Position numbers and translations under genes: made by a program. Below are positions 52,412 through 61,175 of a DNA stretch of 64,000 nt, piece after piece. Within the stretch, counting starts at the first letter, position 1. Each line of letters opens with the position of its first letter. This DNA is from Rhizobium sp. 11515TR (lineage in GTDB: Bacteria; Pseudomonadota; Alphaproteobacteria; Rhizobiales; Rhizobiaceae), in the NCBI RefSeq assembly GCF_002277895.1, contig NZ_CP023000.1, forward strand, positions 620,001-684,000. The letters run 5' to 3'. The notes under the pieces were generated by a model. That model searched no databases and was not told the DNA's origin. It was given only the letters and a program-made list of their open reading frames with translations.

Positions 52412-53146
52412 TCAAAGCTCGTCGACGGTTCGCGGAAACACCGACTGGAAGCCCTCCGCATATTTCGCAGCCCGTCCGCCCGACTGCCCGCCGGAGTTCC
52501 GCTGAAAATGATTGGCCCGGTTCTGGGCGACCCGTGTATAGAACTCCCAGAGGTGTTCCTGGCCTTCCATGCACTCGATCGCCGCGCGCTTTTTCTCCCA
52601 AACCGAGGTGATATCAAGGAAGACATCCGGCTTCCATCCCATCTGCTCCGTCTGATGCGGTTCAAAGACATAGAGCTGCGGCGCGCCAAGAACCTTCTGA
52701 CCGGGATTATGGCCCCAGGCCTGAGCAATCATCCGTGTCTCGAGAGCAACCTGTGTCGCGTACATATGGTCCGTGTTGTAAGGATCATATTGCGAATGGC
52801 TGAGCATGAAGGAAGGCTGCACCTCTCTGATCACATCGACCAGACGGTACTTGTTGTCGTCGGTCAGCCGTAGCGGATAATCTCCAAGATCGAAGCTGAT
52901 AAGATTGTGCACGTCAAGCGCCTGCGCGGCGCGCTCTGCCTCGGATCGGCGAGCGGCCTTCACGCGTTCGAGCGTCATGCCCGGTTCTTTCCAGAGCTTT
53001 GCCGATTCCCCGCGCTCACCGAAGGAAAGGCAGACGACGGTCACCTCGTAGTCCCTCTGCGCGTGTAGCGCGATTGCGCCGCCGCACCGCCAGACGAAAT
53101 CAGCCGCATGTGCGCTGATCACCAGCGCAGTCTTCTTTTCCGACAT
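52412..53146 (-). CDS. galB: PIG-L family hydratase, 4-oxalomesaconate hydratase-like (GalB-like)
   Basis: A 244-residue PIG-L/LmbE-fold zinc protein. The metal motif is SAHAADFVWRCGG (in place of the AHPDD of deacetylases), with SHSQYDPYNTDHMYAT carrying the later histidines. AHAADFVWR is the form I associate with GalB, the zinc-dependent 4-oxalomesaconate hydratase of Pseudomonas putida. It is the first gene of a four-gene operon with a GGAGG site and lies divergent from the Liv importer. Confidence 0.85.
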   Translation of the reverse strand: MSEKKTALVISAHAADFVWRCGGAIALHAQRDYEVTVVCLSFGERGESAKLWKEPGMTLERVKAARRSEAERAAQALDVHNLISFDLGDYPLRLTDDNKYRLVDVIREVQPSFMLSHSQYDPYNTDHMYATQVALETRMIAQAWGHNPGQKVLGAPQLYVFEPHQTEQMGWKPDVFLDITSVWEKKRAAIECMEGQEHLWEFYTRVAQNRANHFQRNSGGQSGGRAAKYAEGFQSVFPRTVDEL

Positions 53147-53433
53147 GTGATGCCTCCTTACTGATCGATCGGGATTTCATGCCTGAAGCGCTCGTTTGCC
53201 AATTTGGAATTGCGATCGAAGCGATAAGTTTTCGCTATAGGAGAATTGCCCGCGGGCTCGAAAAGATCACTGCTATAGCTTTTTCTTATATCTTGAAGAC
53301 CATTTTGAAATAGGAATTCCGCGCTCTTCCCGACACCCTAGGAACGGAAACGAGCTCGGACGATCTCATCCGGGCCATCAACAAGACGTGCGCCTGCCAT
53401 ATCGATTAGAGGCGGCTGACACGGGGAGGAGAG
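53147..53433. promoter_or_regulatory. 287-bp divergent control region between galB and livH
   Basis: Promoters for the gal-type operon (minus) and the liv-type operon (plus) must lie here. AGCGA (about 53219-53223) is inverted as TCGCT (about 53231-53235), a T-N11-A-like LysR site, and GCCCGCGGGC is a 10-bp palindrome near 53250. The LysR gene at the far end of the liv operon is the natural candidate to bind it. Confidence 0.45.
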
Positions 53434-54288
53434 ATGCTGACCCTTCTGTTCGATGGGCTTGCCTATGGAATGCTATTGTTCGTCCTCTCATGCGGGCTGG
53501 CTGTCACGCTCGGTCTGATGAACTTCATCAACCTGGCGCACGGCGCCTTTGCGATGGCGGGCGGCTACGTCACTGTCGTCCTGACCAATCGCTGGGGCGT
53601 GCCGTTCCTGCTGACGCTGCCGAGCGCCTTCATATTGACGGCCGTCATCGGACTTGTCCTTGAGCGGACACTCTATATCAGGCTCTTCGACAAGACCCAT
53701 CTCGACCAGGTCCTCTTTTCCATCGGGATCGTCTTCATCGCGGTCGCCGGTATGGATTATCTGATGGGCTCCCAGCAGCAGATTCTCGACCTTCCGGACT
53801 TCTTGAAGGGCCGCGTGAATGTGCTTGGCGTCGGTATCGGCGTTTATCGTGCGTTCCTGATCGTCACTTGCGGCGTGCTTGCCGCGTGTCTGCAATTCGT
53901 GCTGAGCCACACGCGTTTCGGAAGCCGGCTACGGGCGTCCGTCGATGACCGGCGCGTGGCCCGTGGCGTCGGTATCCGTGTGAACACGATTTTCGCGGTA
54001 ACTTTTGCTGTTGGATCGGGTCTGGCAGGACTTGGCGGAGCACTTGGTGCTGAAATCCTTGGCCTGGATCCGACCTTCCCGCTGAAATTCATGGCTTATT
54101 TTCTGATCGTCGTCTCGGTCGGCGGAACGTCCACCATGACGGGGCCGCTGGTCGCCTCTATCCTGCTCGGCCTGGCTGATGTCCTTGGTAAATATTATGT
54201 CCCATCGCTTGGCGGCTTCATCATCTACATCGTTCTCGTGGCCGTGCTTGTCGTGCGCCCGCAAGGACTGTTCACGAGGGCCGGATGA
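53434..54288 (+). CDS. branched-chain amino acid-type ABC transporter permease (LivH-like)
   Basis: A 284-residue permease with about eight spans and the LivH signature GLMNFINLAHGAFAMAGGY. The start has GGGGAGGAGAG just upstream. LivH-type systems in aromatic gene clusters often carry aromatic acids instead of amino acids, so the cargo here is likely the aromatic compound degraded by the divergent operon. Its stop overlaps the livM-like start. Confidence 0.88.
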   Translation: MLTLLFDGLAYGMLLFVLSCGLAVTLGLMNFINLAHGAFAMAGGYVTVVLTNRWGVPFLLTLPSAFILTAVIGLVLERTLYIRLFDKTHLDQVLFSIGIVFIAVAGMDYLMGSQQQILDLPDFLKGRVNVLGVGIGVYRAFLIVTCGVLAACLQFVLSHTRFGSRLRASVDDRRVARGVGIRVNTIFAVTFAVGSGLAGLGGALGAEILGLDPTFPLKFMAYFLIVVSVGGTSTMTGPLVASILLGLADVLGKYYVPSLGGFIIYIVLVAVLVVRPQGLFTRAG

Positions 54289-55337
54289 TGTCGCTTTCCG
54301 CCAATATGCAAGATCCGCTCGTCAGTTCGGTCAAGGAAAGCCTTCGGCGGCAAACCCGCTGGCGCGCACTTGAGATCGCGTTCTGGATCGCAGCGGTCGC
54401 TGCCTGGTTTGTCCTGCCGGGCAAGCATCTCATCCTCACCGAGATTGCGATCTTCGCCCTCCTTGCATTGTCGATCGACCTGATCATCGGATTTGCCGGT
54501 ATCGTGACGCTGGGCCAGGCCGCGATGTATGGTGTCGGCGCCTACGCCAACGGCTTGTTCTCAATCCATGTGACCGGAGAGCCGTTGACCGGCCTCCTTG
54601 TGGCAGCCTTTGCCGGGGCTGCCGTCGCGCTGCCAACCAGCTTCCTGCTTCTGCGCGGTGCGGATCTTACGCGACTGATGGTGACGCTCGGTGTCGCGGC
54701 CGTCCTGCTCGAAATCGCCAATCAGGCCACCTGGTTAACCGGCGGCGCCGATGGTCTGCAGGGTATCACCATCCAGCCGCTGTTCGGCACGACCGAATTC
54801 GATCTCTATGGGCATGTTGGTTATGCCTACAGCCTTTCGGTTCTCTTCGTCCTTTTCGTTCTCGCCCGCTACATCGTCGCTTCCCCCTTCGGCAATTCGC
54901 TGAAGGCCATCCGCGACAATCCGTTGCGAGCATCGGCCGTCGGTATCCCGGTAAAGGGTCGCCTCGTCGCAATCTACACGCTGGCTGGAGCCTATGCCGC
55001 CGTAGCCGGAGCACTCTTCAGCCAGACGCAGCAGTTCGTTTCACTTGACGCGCTTTCCTTTCAGAAATCCGCCGACGGCTTGATGGTCCTCGTCATCGGC
55101 GGCACAGGATACCTCTATGGTGGCCTGATCGGAGCTCTGGTCTACGAACTTATCCAGGACGCGCTCTCCTCGATCACACCGCAATATTGGCAGTTCTGGC
55201 TCGGCATGCTGCTCGTCGCCTTCGTCATGATCGGGCGGGATCGGCCAAGGCAGATCGTCAAACGATTCACCGCAAAAGCGCTCGCCATGCGCAAAACGCC
55301 AACATCGGCTAAGGCCTCGGCGGGAGGAAAATCATGA
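54285..55337 (+). CDS. branched-chain amino acid-type ABC transporter permease (LivM-like)
   Basis: A 350-residue permease with about ten spans, with the LivM-type segments ALLALSIDLIIGFAGIVTLG and FGNSLKAIRDNPLRASAVG. Starts at 54285 or 54288, both within the livH stop. Its stop overlaps the livG-like start by four bases. Confidence 0.88.
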   Translation: MMSLSANMQDPLVSSVKESLRRQTRWRALEIAFWIAAVAAWFVLPGKHLILTEIAIFALLALSIDLIIGFAGIVTLGQAAMYGVGAYANGLFSIHVTGEPLTGLLVAAFAGAAVALPTSFLLLRGADLTRLMVTLGVAAVLLEIANQATWLTGGADGLQGITIQPLFGTTEFDLYGHVGYAYSLSVLFVLFVLARYIVASPFGNSLKAIRDNPLRASAVGIPVKGRLVAIYTLAGAYAAVAGALFSQTQQFVSLDALSFQKSADGLMVLVIGGTGYLYGGLIGALVYELIQDALSSITPQYWQFWLGMLLVAFVMIGRDRPRQIVKRFTAKALAMRKTPTSAKASAGGKS

Positions 55338-56089
55338 CCCTCCCTACCCTTGAGACACGAGGCCTCAATAAGACATTCGGCGCGCTGAACGCTACGACAG
55401 ACGTCAACTTCCGGCTTGAGCCTGGCGCCCGCCATGCTCTGATCGGACCGAACGGTGCCGGCAAGACGACCTTCATCAATCTCCTGACCGGCGTCTTACA
55501 ACCGTCCAGCGGTGACGTCATTCTTCACGGGGAGAGCATCATTGGCCTCAAACGTGAGCGCCGCGTTCGGAAAGGCCTCGTACGCACGTTCCAGATCAAT
55601 CAGCTCTTTGCCGGGCTGACGGTCATAGAAAGCCTCGCGCTCGTCATCAGCGAACGCAGCGGGCGCGGATGGAAATGGCTGCGACCGACACATGCCATTG
55701 CCGGCATTGAACAGGAAATCGCGGCTCTGCTGAAAGACTTCGGCCTTGATGGCGTCGGAGATGAAAAATGTCTCGCCCTTCCCTACGGCAAGCAGCGCCT
55801 TCTCGAAATCGCGCTGGCAATCGCCTGCCGCCCGCGCGTCCTGCTGCTCGACGAACCGGCCGCCGGCGTTCCCGAGGCCGATCGAAAGGAAGTGATGCAA
55901 CACATATCGAGGCTGTCGTCGGACGTATCGATCCTTCTGATCGAACACGACATGGATCTGGTGTTCAATTTCGCCAATAGAATCTCCGTCCTTGTCGCCG
56001 GCACCTTGTTTGCGGAAGGTAGCGTCGATCAGATCGCGAGGGATCAGCGCGTAAAGGAAGTCTATCTCGGAGGGGCCGCGCATGGCTGA
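55334..56089 (+). CDS. branched-chain amino acid-type ABC transporter ATP-binding protein (LivG-like)
   Basis: A 251-residue ATPase. Walker A GPNGAGKTTFINL, a signature-like LPYGKQRLLEIALAI in the LivG form, and Walker B VLLLDEPAAGVPE. One of two ATPases of the importer. Overlaps livM by four and livF by eight bases. Confidence 0.9.
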   Translation: MTLPTLETRGLNKTFGALNATTDVNFRLEPGARHALIGPNGAGKTTFINLLTGVLQPSSGDVILHGESIIGLKRERRVRKGLVRTFQINQLFAGLTVIESLALVISERSGRGWKWLRPTHAIAGIEQEIAALLKDFGLDGVGDEKCLALPYGKQRLLEIALAIACRPRVLLLDEPAAGVPEADRKEVMQHISRLSSDVSILLIEHDMDLVFNFANRISVLVAGTLFAEGSVDQIARDQRVKEVYLGGAAHG

Positions 56090-56792
56090 GCTCCTGCGGA
56101 TCGAATCCCTTTCTGCCGGATATGGCAAGGCGACCGTCCTTCACGGCGTCAGCCTGTCGGTCGAGCCTGGAACATCCGTCGCACTTTTGGGGCGCAATGG
56201 CGTTGGCAAGACGACGACCCTTAATACGATCGTCGGCCTGACCCGATATCGATCAGGGTCGATTCGGCTGCGGGGCACCGACATTCAGGGCATGTCCCCC
56301 GAACGGCGCGTCGAAGCCGGCATCGGTTGGGTTCCACAGGAGCGTGGAATTTTCCGATCGCTGACAGTCGAGGAAAATATAACGGCGGTTGCCCGACCCG
56401 GCAGGTGGACGCTCTCAGCAATCTACGATCTTTTCCCGCGACTGAAGGAACGGCGATCGAACCTTGGAAACCAGCTCTCCGGCGGGGAGCAGCAGATGTT
56501 GTCAATCGGTCGCGCGCTCGTACTTAATCCAATCCTTCTGCTTCTCGACGAACCGACGGAGGGGCTGGCGCCGATTATCGTCGAGGAACTTCTCGCGGCC
56601 ATCCGCAGAATTGTCCGCGACGAGGGACTTGCGGCAATCATCATCGAACAGCACGCACAGCAACTGCTCGCAATAACCGACAAGGCAATCATCCTCGACA
56701 GGGGAAGCGTCGCCTATTCCGGTGACAGCGGCCACCTTGCAGAGGATAGCCAGACACTGGGCAAATTCCTTGGCGTGGGCGCAACCGAATAA
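56082..56792 (+). CDS. branched-chain amino acid-type ABC transporter ATP-binding protein (LivF-like)
   Basis: A 236-residue ATPase. Walker A GRNGVGKTTTLNT, signature LSGGEQQMLSIGRAL and Walker B LLLLDEPTEGLAP. Partner of the LivG-like protein. Translationally coupled to it by overlap. Confidence 0.9.
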   Translation: MAELLRIESLSAGYGKATVLHGVSLSVEPGTSVALLGRNGVGKTTTLNTIVGLTRYRSGSIRLRGTDIQGMSPERRVEAGIGWVPQERGIFRSLTVEENITAVARPGRWTLSAIYDLFPRLKERRSNLGNQLSGGEQQMLSIGRALVLNPILLLLDEPTEGLAPIIVEELLAAIRRIVRDEGLAAIIIEQHAQQLLAITDKAIILDRGSVAYSGDSGHLAEDSQTLGKFLGVGATE

Positions 56793-56906
56793 GGAAGCGT
56801 CGGCCGGACTGCAAGCCGAAATCAGAATGCAAATGAGACGAAACTAAAGGATGGGCTGCGGGGAGAAGTCTTTCCGCATGTCAGACAAAGAAAAAAGGAG
56901 GAGAGA

Positions 56907-58076
56907 ATGAATACCAAAAGGATTATTGCCGGCACCATGGCCGCGCTTGCGATCATGGCCGCCACGGCCGCCACATCCAGGGCGGAAGACACTGTCAAGG
57001 TCGGCGTCGTCATCCCGATGACCGGGGGCTTCCAGTCGAATGGACGGCAGATCAACGCAGCGCTCAAGACCTATGTCGCGACCCATGGAGAGACCGCGGG
57101 CGGCAAGAAGGTCGAATTTATCGTCAAGGACGATGGCAGCTCCGCCGACAACGCCCTGCGCATCTCGCAGGAACTCGTCACAAGCGACAAGGTTTCAATC
57201 CTGACGGGGTTTGGCAACACGCCAACCGCCCTTTCGGTTGCGCAGATTTCCAAGCGCGCCAAGATACCGCAGATCATCATGGTTGCGGCAACGTCCTCGA
57301 TCATGAAGGCGTCGCCCTACATGCTACGCACCTCCTGGACCATTCCGCAGGTCGCAAGCGTCATCGGCAAATGGGCGCCCGAAAACGGCACGAAGAAGTT
57401 CGTCAGCATCGTCTCGGATTACGGTCCGGGTGCAGACGCAGAAGAATGGTTCTCCAAAGCACTCAAAGCCAATGGCGGTTCCGTGATCTCTAAGCTGAAG
57501 GTTCCGCTCGCAAATCCGGATTTCGCTCCGTTTCTTCAGCGCGCCGCCGACGAAAAGCCGGAAGGCCTGTTCGTCTTCGTCCCGACCGGCGCGGGCGCAG
57601 CGTTCATGAAGCAGTTCGTCGAACGCGGATTGGACAAGTCCGGCATCAAGGTCGTCGCGATGGCCGACGTCACCGACGACGACCTTCTCAACGATATGGG
57701 CACTCCGGCCCTTGGCGTCATCACCGGCGGGCCTTACTCGACGAACCATTCGTCGCCGGAGAACCAGACCTTTGTCGACGCCTTCAAGAAGAACAATAAC
57801 GGCATGCGCCCAAACATGGTCGCCGCGGCAGCGTGGGACGCACTCGATCTCATCTACAAAACGCTCGACAAGACGAAAGGCGACGCCTCTGGCGACACCT
57901 TTGTGAAGGCAGCGGAAGGAATGCAGCTTCAAAGCCCCCGCGGCCCGATTTCGATCGACCCACAGACGCGCGATATCGTCCAGAACATCTACATGCGCAA
58001 GGTCGAGAAGGTCGGCGACGAATTCTACAACACGGAATTCCAGACGATCGAAAACGTAAAAGATCCGGCGCACTAG
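56907..58076 (+). CDS. branched-chain amino acid-type ABC transporter substrate-binding protein
   Basis: A 389-residue periplasmic binding protein of the Leu/Ile/Val-binding family. Residues 1-26 are a signal peptide ending SRA. The first mature segment VKVGVVIPMTGGFQSNGRQI and FIVKDDGSSADNALRISQEL are typical. AAAGGAGGAGAG precedes the ATG. A 114-bp gap after livF may hold its own control. It determines the cargo of the importer, here probably an aromatic or hydroxy acid. Confidence 0.88.
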   Translation: MNTKRIIAGTMAALAIMAATAATSRAEDTVKVGVVIPMTGGFQSNGRQINAALKTYVATHGETAGGKKVEFIVKDDGSSADNALRISQELVTSDKVSILTGFGNTPTALSVAQISKRAKIPQIIMVAATSSIMKASPYMLRTSWTIPQVASVIGKWAPENGTKKFVSIVSDYGPGADAEEWFSKALKANGGSVISKLKVPLANPDFAPFLQRAADEKPEGLFVFVPTGAGAAFMKQFVERGLDKSGIKVVAMADVTDDDLLNDMGTPALGVITGGPYSTNHSSPENQTFVDAFKKNNNGMRPNMVAAAAWDALDLIYKTLDKTKGDASGDTFVKAAEGMQLQSPRGPISIDPQTRDIVQNIYMRKVEKVGDEFYNTEFQTIENVKDPAH

Positions 58077-58147
58077 TTCATGCCGGGGGCGGAGCATTGT
58101 TTCCGCCCCCTTCAAAACCGTGCCGCAATGAAGGATGGAGGTACGTA

Positions 58148-59032
58148 ATGACAATAGGCCTAATCGGTTTTGGCGAAGCGGCGCAGGCTTTCGTCTCGGG
58201 ATGGCGTTCGGAAATCTTGGGCGTGGGAGGGCATCGCACCATCTCGACCTTCGACTTGAAAGTCGAAGATCCCACTCTTCGAACGGGACTGCGTGAAACA
58301 TGCGAGAGCCTTGGTGTCCACTGCGCTGACAATCCGGCCGAGGCGCTTGCAGCCAAAAGGATCGTGTTCAGTCTCGTGACAGCCGACAACGCTCTGCAGG
58401 CGGCCGAGCGTGCGGCAAACTTTCTGGCCGCTGGCACTCTCTATCTCGATTGCAATTCCTGCTCGCCGAAAACGAAGACGATGGCTGCCGGAATCGTCGA
58501 AGCGGCTGGAGCCGTCTATATCGACGTTGCGGTCATGTCTCCCGTACACCCTGCCTGCCATCGTACGCCACTCCTGCTATCAGGCGCCGCAGCCGAGCAG
58601 GCACAGGCCGCACTGACGGAATTGCATATGAATGCAAAGCCTGCCGGCGGCAACGTCGGAGAAGCCTCATCGATCAAGATGCTTCGCTCCGTCATGATCA
58701 AGGGTTTCGAGGCATTGACGGCCGAATGCTTTCTGGCCGCACGAAGGGCAGGCGTGGAAAAAGCGGTGCTTGCCTCTCTGCAATCCTCCGATCCAGGGAT
58801 AGACTGGAACAAGCGGGCCGCATACAACCTTGAAAGAATGATGGTTCACGGAAGGCGGCGCGCTTCAGAGATGGTCGAAGTCGCTGCCACCCTGAGGGAA
58901 TTGGGACTGCCAGACCGCATGGCCGTTGCGACCGCAGACTGGCAGCGTCAGATCGGTGAACTCGCGATTCGACCCGAGGCGAGTACCCTCGAAGCAAGAA
59001 CCGACATGATCTTGGAGTCCTACCCGGATTGA
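58148..59032 (+). CDS. NAD(P)-dependent oxidoreductase (6-phosphogluconate dehydrogenase fold, DUF1932)
   Basis: A 294-residue protein with an N-terminal Rossmann motif (IGLIGFGEAAQAFVSGW) and a C-terminal helical domain of the DUF1932 type (EASSIKMLRSVMIKGFEALT). The ATG at 58148 has GGAGGT upstream. The family includes beta-hydroxyacid dehydrogenases. In this cluster it could reduce or oxidise a keto/hydroxy intermediate of the aromatic route, perhaps a 4-carboxy-2-hydroxymuconate-type compound, but nothing in the sequence proves it. Confidence 0.8.
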   Translation: MTIGLIGFGEAAQAFVSGWRSEILGVGGHRTISTFDLKVEDPTLRTGLRETCESLGVHCADNPAEALAAKRIVFSLVTADNALQAAERAANFLAAGTLYLDCNSCSPKTKTMAAGIVEAAGAVYIDVAVMSPVHPACHRTPLLLSGAAAEQAQAALTELHMNAKPAGGNVGEASSIKMLRSVMIKGFEALTAECFLAARRAGVEKAVLASLQSSDPGIDWNKRAAYNLERMMVHGRRRASEMVEVAATLRELGLPDRMAVATADWQRQIGELAIRPEASTLEARTDMILESYPD

Positions 59033-60288
59033 ACGACGAGAGACCTTCGACAGCGCAAATCCAGCACAATCTGCGGCATCTGCGGGTCTTCCTTGCCGTC
59101 ATAGACACCAATTCCGTGACCAAGGCTGCCGCAACCAGCCATCTCTCGCAGCCGGCAGTGACGCAGGCACTCACAAAAATCGAGCGTGAGCTGAGGACGA
59201 CATTATTCACCAGAACGCCTCAGGGCCTGTTTGCAAATTCACAGGGCGCGCTTCTCGCAAAGCGAGTGAAACGGGCGTTCGCCTATCTCGACCCGGCATT
59301 GAACGAACTCAGTCCGCGCCTGAAATTGGTTGCGACCACCTCGCAGCTTCGTGCATTAATCGCGGTGCGCGAGTGCGAGAACTTCACCCTTGCGGCGAAG
59401 AGACTTGGCGTGGCACAGCCGACCGTCCACAGAGCCGTCACCCAGCTGGAGGAAGAAGCCGGACGCACGCTCTTCGAACGAACGTCCTATGGCATCGTCG
59501 CCACAAAGGCGGCGAATTCGGTCGCGCAGGCGGCGCGTCTCGCATTGGCGGAACTGGCTCAAGCCGAAGTGGACCTTGCCGAGGCAAACCAGGAGGAGGC
59601 CGGGACCATCGTGATCGGCGCGATGCCGCTTTCGCGATCTTTCGTGCTCCCCAGAGCGATTGCCGAGTTCCGAAAGCATCGCCCACGCATGCCGATCCAT
59701 GTCCTTGAGGGTCCCTACGCTGATCTGCTTGCCGGGCTTCGACGCGGTGAGATCGACTTCCTCATCGGGGCGCTAAGAGAACCCGCCCCAATCGGCGACA
59801 TCGAACAGCGGTTCTTATTTACCGACACGATCGTCGTTGTCGCCGGCACTGCGCATCCGCTGGTCGGACGAACAAAGCCCACGCTCGAAGAACTCGCATC
59901 CTATCCCTGGGTCGTCGGGCAGAAGGGGACGCCGATCCGCAAGCATTTCGATGCACTGTTCGGAGAGCCGGGGAAGCAACCGCGCAGCATTGTCGAATCC
60001 AGCTCCCTTATCCTGATGCGCGAACTCCTCACTCGCACAGATCATCTAGGCTGCATTTCTTACCTGCAGGCGCAAGCCGAACTTTCCCGGGGACTCATCA
60101 AGGCGTTGCCACTGGATCTGGAACACACGGCAAGACCGATCGGTCTGACATTGCGGATGAACTGGCTGCCTACAACCGCGCAAACGCTTTTCCTGGATCT
60201 CGTTGCTTCCACCGACATCAAGACGATGACGGCAGAGGGCTCTGAAGGGCGTCTCTGGTACGCCCGCCAGGCAGTAGACGATGGATAG
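59029..60288 (+). CDS. LysR-family regulator with two tandem HTH domains
   Basis: A 419-residue regulator, about 110 longer than usual. Residues 16-75 form one LysR HTH (TKAAATSHLSQPAVTQALTK). Residues 105-164 form a second (TLAAKRLGVAQPTVHRAVTQ). From about 185 it is a normal LysR effector domain (GTIVIGAMPLSRSFVLPRAI). The start is a TTG at 59029 that overlaps the preceding stop. It ends the liv operon and is the probable regulator of it and of the divergent gal-type genes. The tandem HTH is unusual and has been retained intact, so it is not a chance fusion by frameshift. Confidence 0.85.
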   Translation: MNDERPSTAQIQHNLRHLRVFLAVIDTNSVTKAAATSHLSQPAVTQALTKIERELRTTLFTRTPQGLFANSQGALLAKRVKRAFAYLDPALNELSPRLKLVATTSQLRALIAVRECENFTLAAKRLGVAQPTVHRAVTQLEEEAGRTLFERTSYGIVATKAANSVAQAARLALAELAQAEVDLAEANQEEAGTIVIGAMPLSRSFVLPRAIAEFRKHRPRMPIHVLEGPYADLLAGLRRGEIDFLIGALREPAPIGDIEQRFLFTDTIVVVAGTAHPLVGRTKPTLEELASYPWVVGQKGTPIRKHFDALFGEPGKQPRSIVESSSLILMRELLTRTDHLGCISYLQAQAELSRGLIKALPLDLEHTARPIGLTLRMNWLPTTAQTLFLDLVASTDIKTMTAEGSEGRLWYARQAVDDG

Positions 60289-60660
60289 CGTCGCAACATC
60301 CTCGTGCATCAGATTGAAAGCGGACTTCATCGACGGCAGGGAAAGGCCCTGACCAATTTCGCTCGAACACTGCCCGCGCCGCAGTCTGAACTCACCCAGG
60401 AACTAATCAAAGATCCGTATAGTTTTGATTTTCTCGCTCTCGGCCCTGCGATGTCGGAGCGAGAACTTGAGCAGGGATTGTTCGAGCACCTACGCTCTCT
60501 GATCCTTGAGCTCGGCAAAAGCTTTGCGTTCGTCAGTAGCCAGCATCCACTCGAGGTTGGTGGCCAGGACTACTATCTGGATCTTCTGTTCTATCACTTG
60601 CGGTTGCGCTGCTTCGTCGTCGTCGAGTTGAAGATCGAGGACTTTAAGCCCGAACCGCGC
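60286..60660 (+). pseudogene. fragment of a YhcG/DUF1016 PD-(D/E)XK nuclease
   Basis: About 120 residues match the central part of DUF1016/YhcG proteins: HQIESGLHRRQGKALTNFAR, ELTQELIKDPYSFDFLALGP, and the nuclease core SSQHPLEVGGQDYYLDLLFY with VVVELKIEDFKPE. The N-terminal DUF1016_N domain and the conserved C-terminal part are missing. After about 60660 the reading continues in other frames with no YhcG similarity. It is a remnant, possibly of a mobile or defence-related gene. Confidence 0.72.
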
Positions 60661-61175
60661 CGCCCATGGATTGGATGTCGCCCCTGGCGATGCCTCCGAA
60701 GCAACCGAGATTGCGACCGCATTCCTTGCCGAGCTCCGAGCGATCCGCGATAGATAGTTATCGTCAAGTAGAGCACCCGCACTGAGCAGATTCCAAAGGT
60801 GAAACGCGCAATGCACTACCGTCCATCTCTTTGCTCTTGAAGGGTATGAACTCGGAGACCTAGATCCAGCCGCCCCGAACGGGTCCGGGTCGCGAGGCGA
60901 TTCGCTCTGCTATAAAGCGTGCAGCCATTTACGCAACAATGGAGCAAAACTGAAATTTTTTGCGACAACCCGAAGTCACGGCGAGTATAAATGCTCGCCA
61001 CAGCATTAAAATGTCTCTTCGCAGGCTCGCGGATTTTGGCTAAAAGATTGACAAGATCATGCTCGCATCGCTTGCAATCACAGCCAGCTTAGTCAAGCGA
61101 AGCTGGTTTGCTGCAGTCCTTTGTTGTCACGATTAGCGCCACAAAACATGCGGCACGGCTCCGAAAGGAATTGGG
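60661..61175. other. 515-bp gap, no recognisable gene
   Basis: Just after the YhcG fragment one frame reads a short coding-like piece (DVAPGDASEATEIATAFLAE) that ends at a stop near 60770; it has no family I can name. The rest is gene-free. A TTGACA hexamer near 61048 could be a -35 for the downstream membrane protein gene. Confidence 0.4.

Noticed and set aside
60780..61010. Possible tRNA-like fold in the gene-free stretch before the DUF4010 gene
   Set aside because: GC-rich stems appear, but no T-loop consensus, anticodon arm or CCA-proximal acceptor stem could be fitted.
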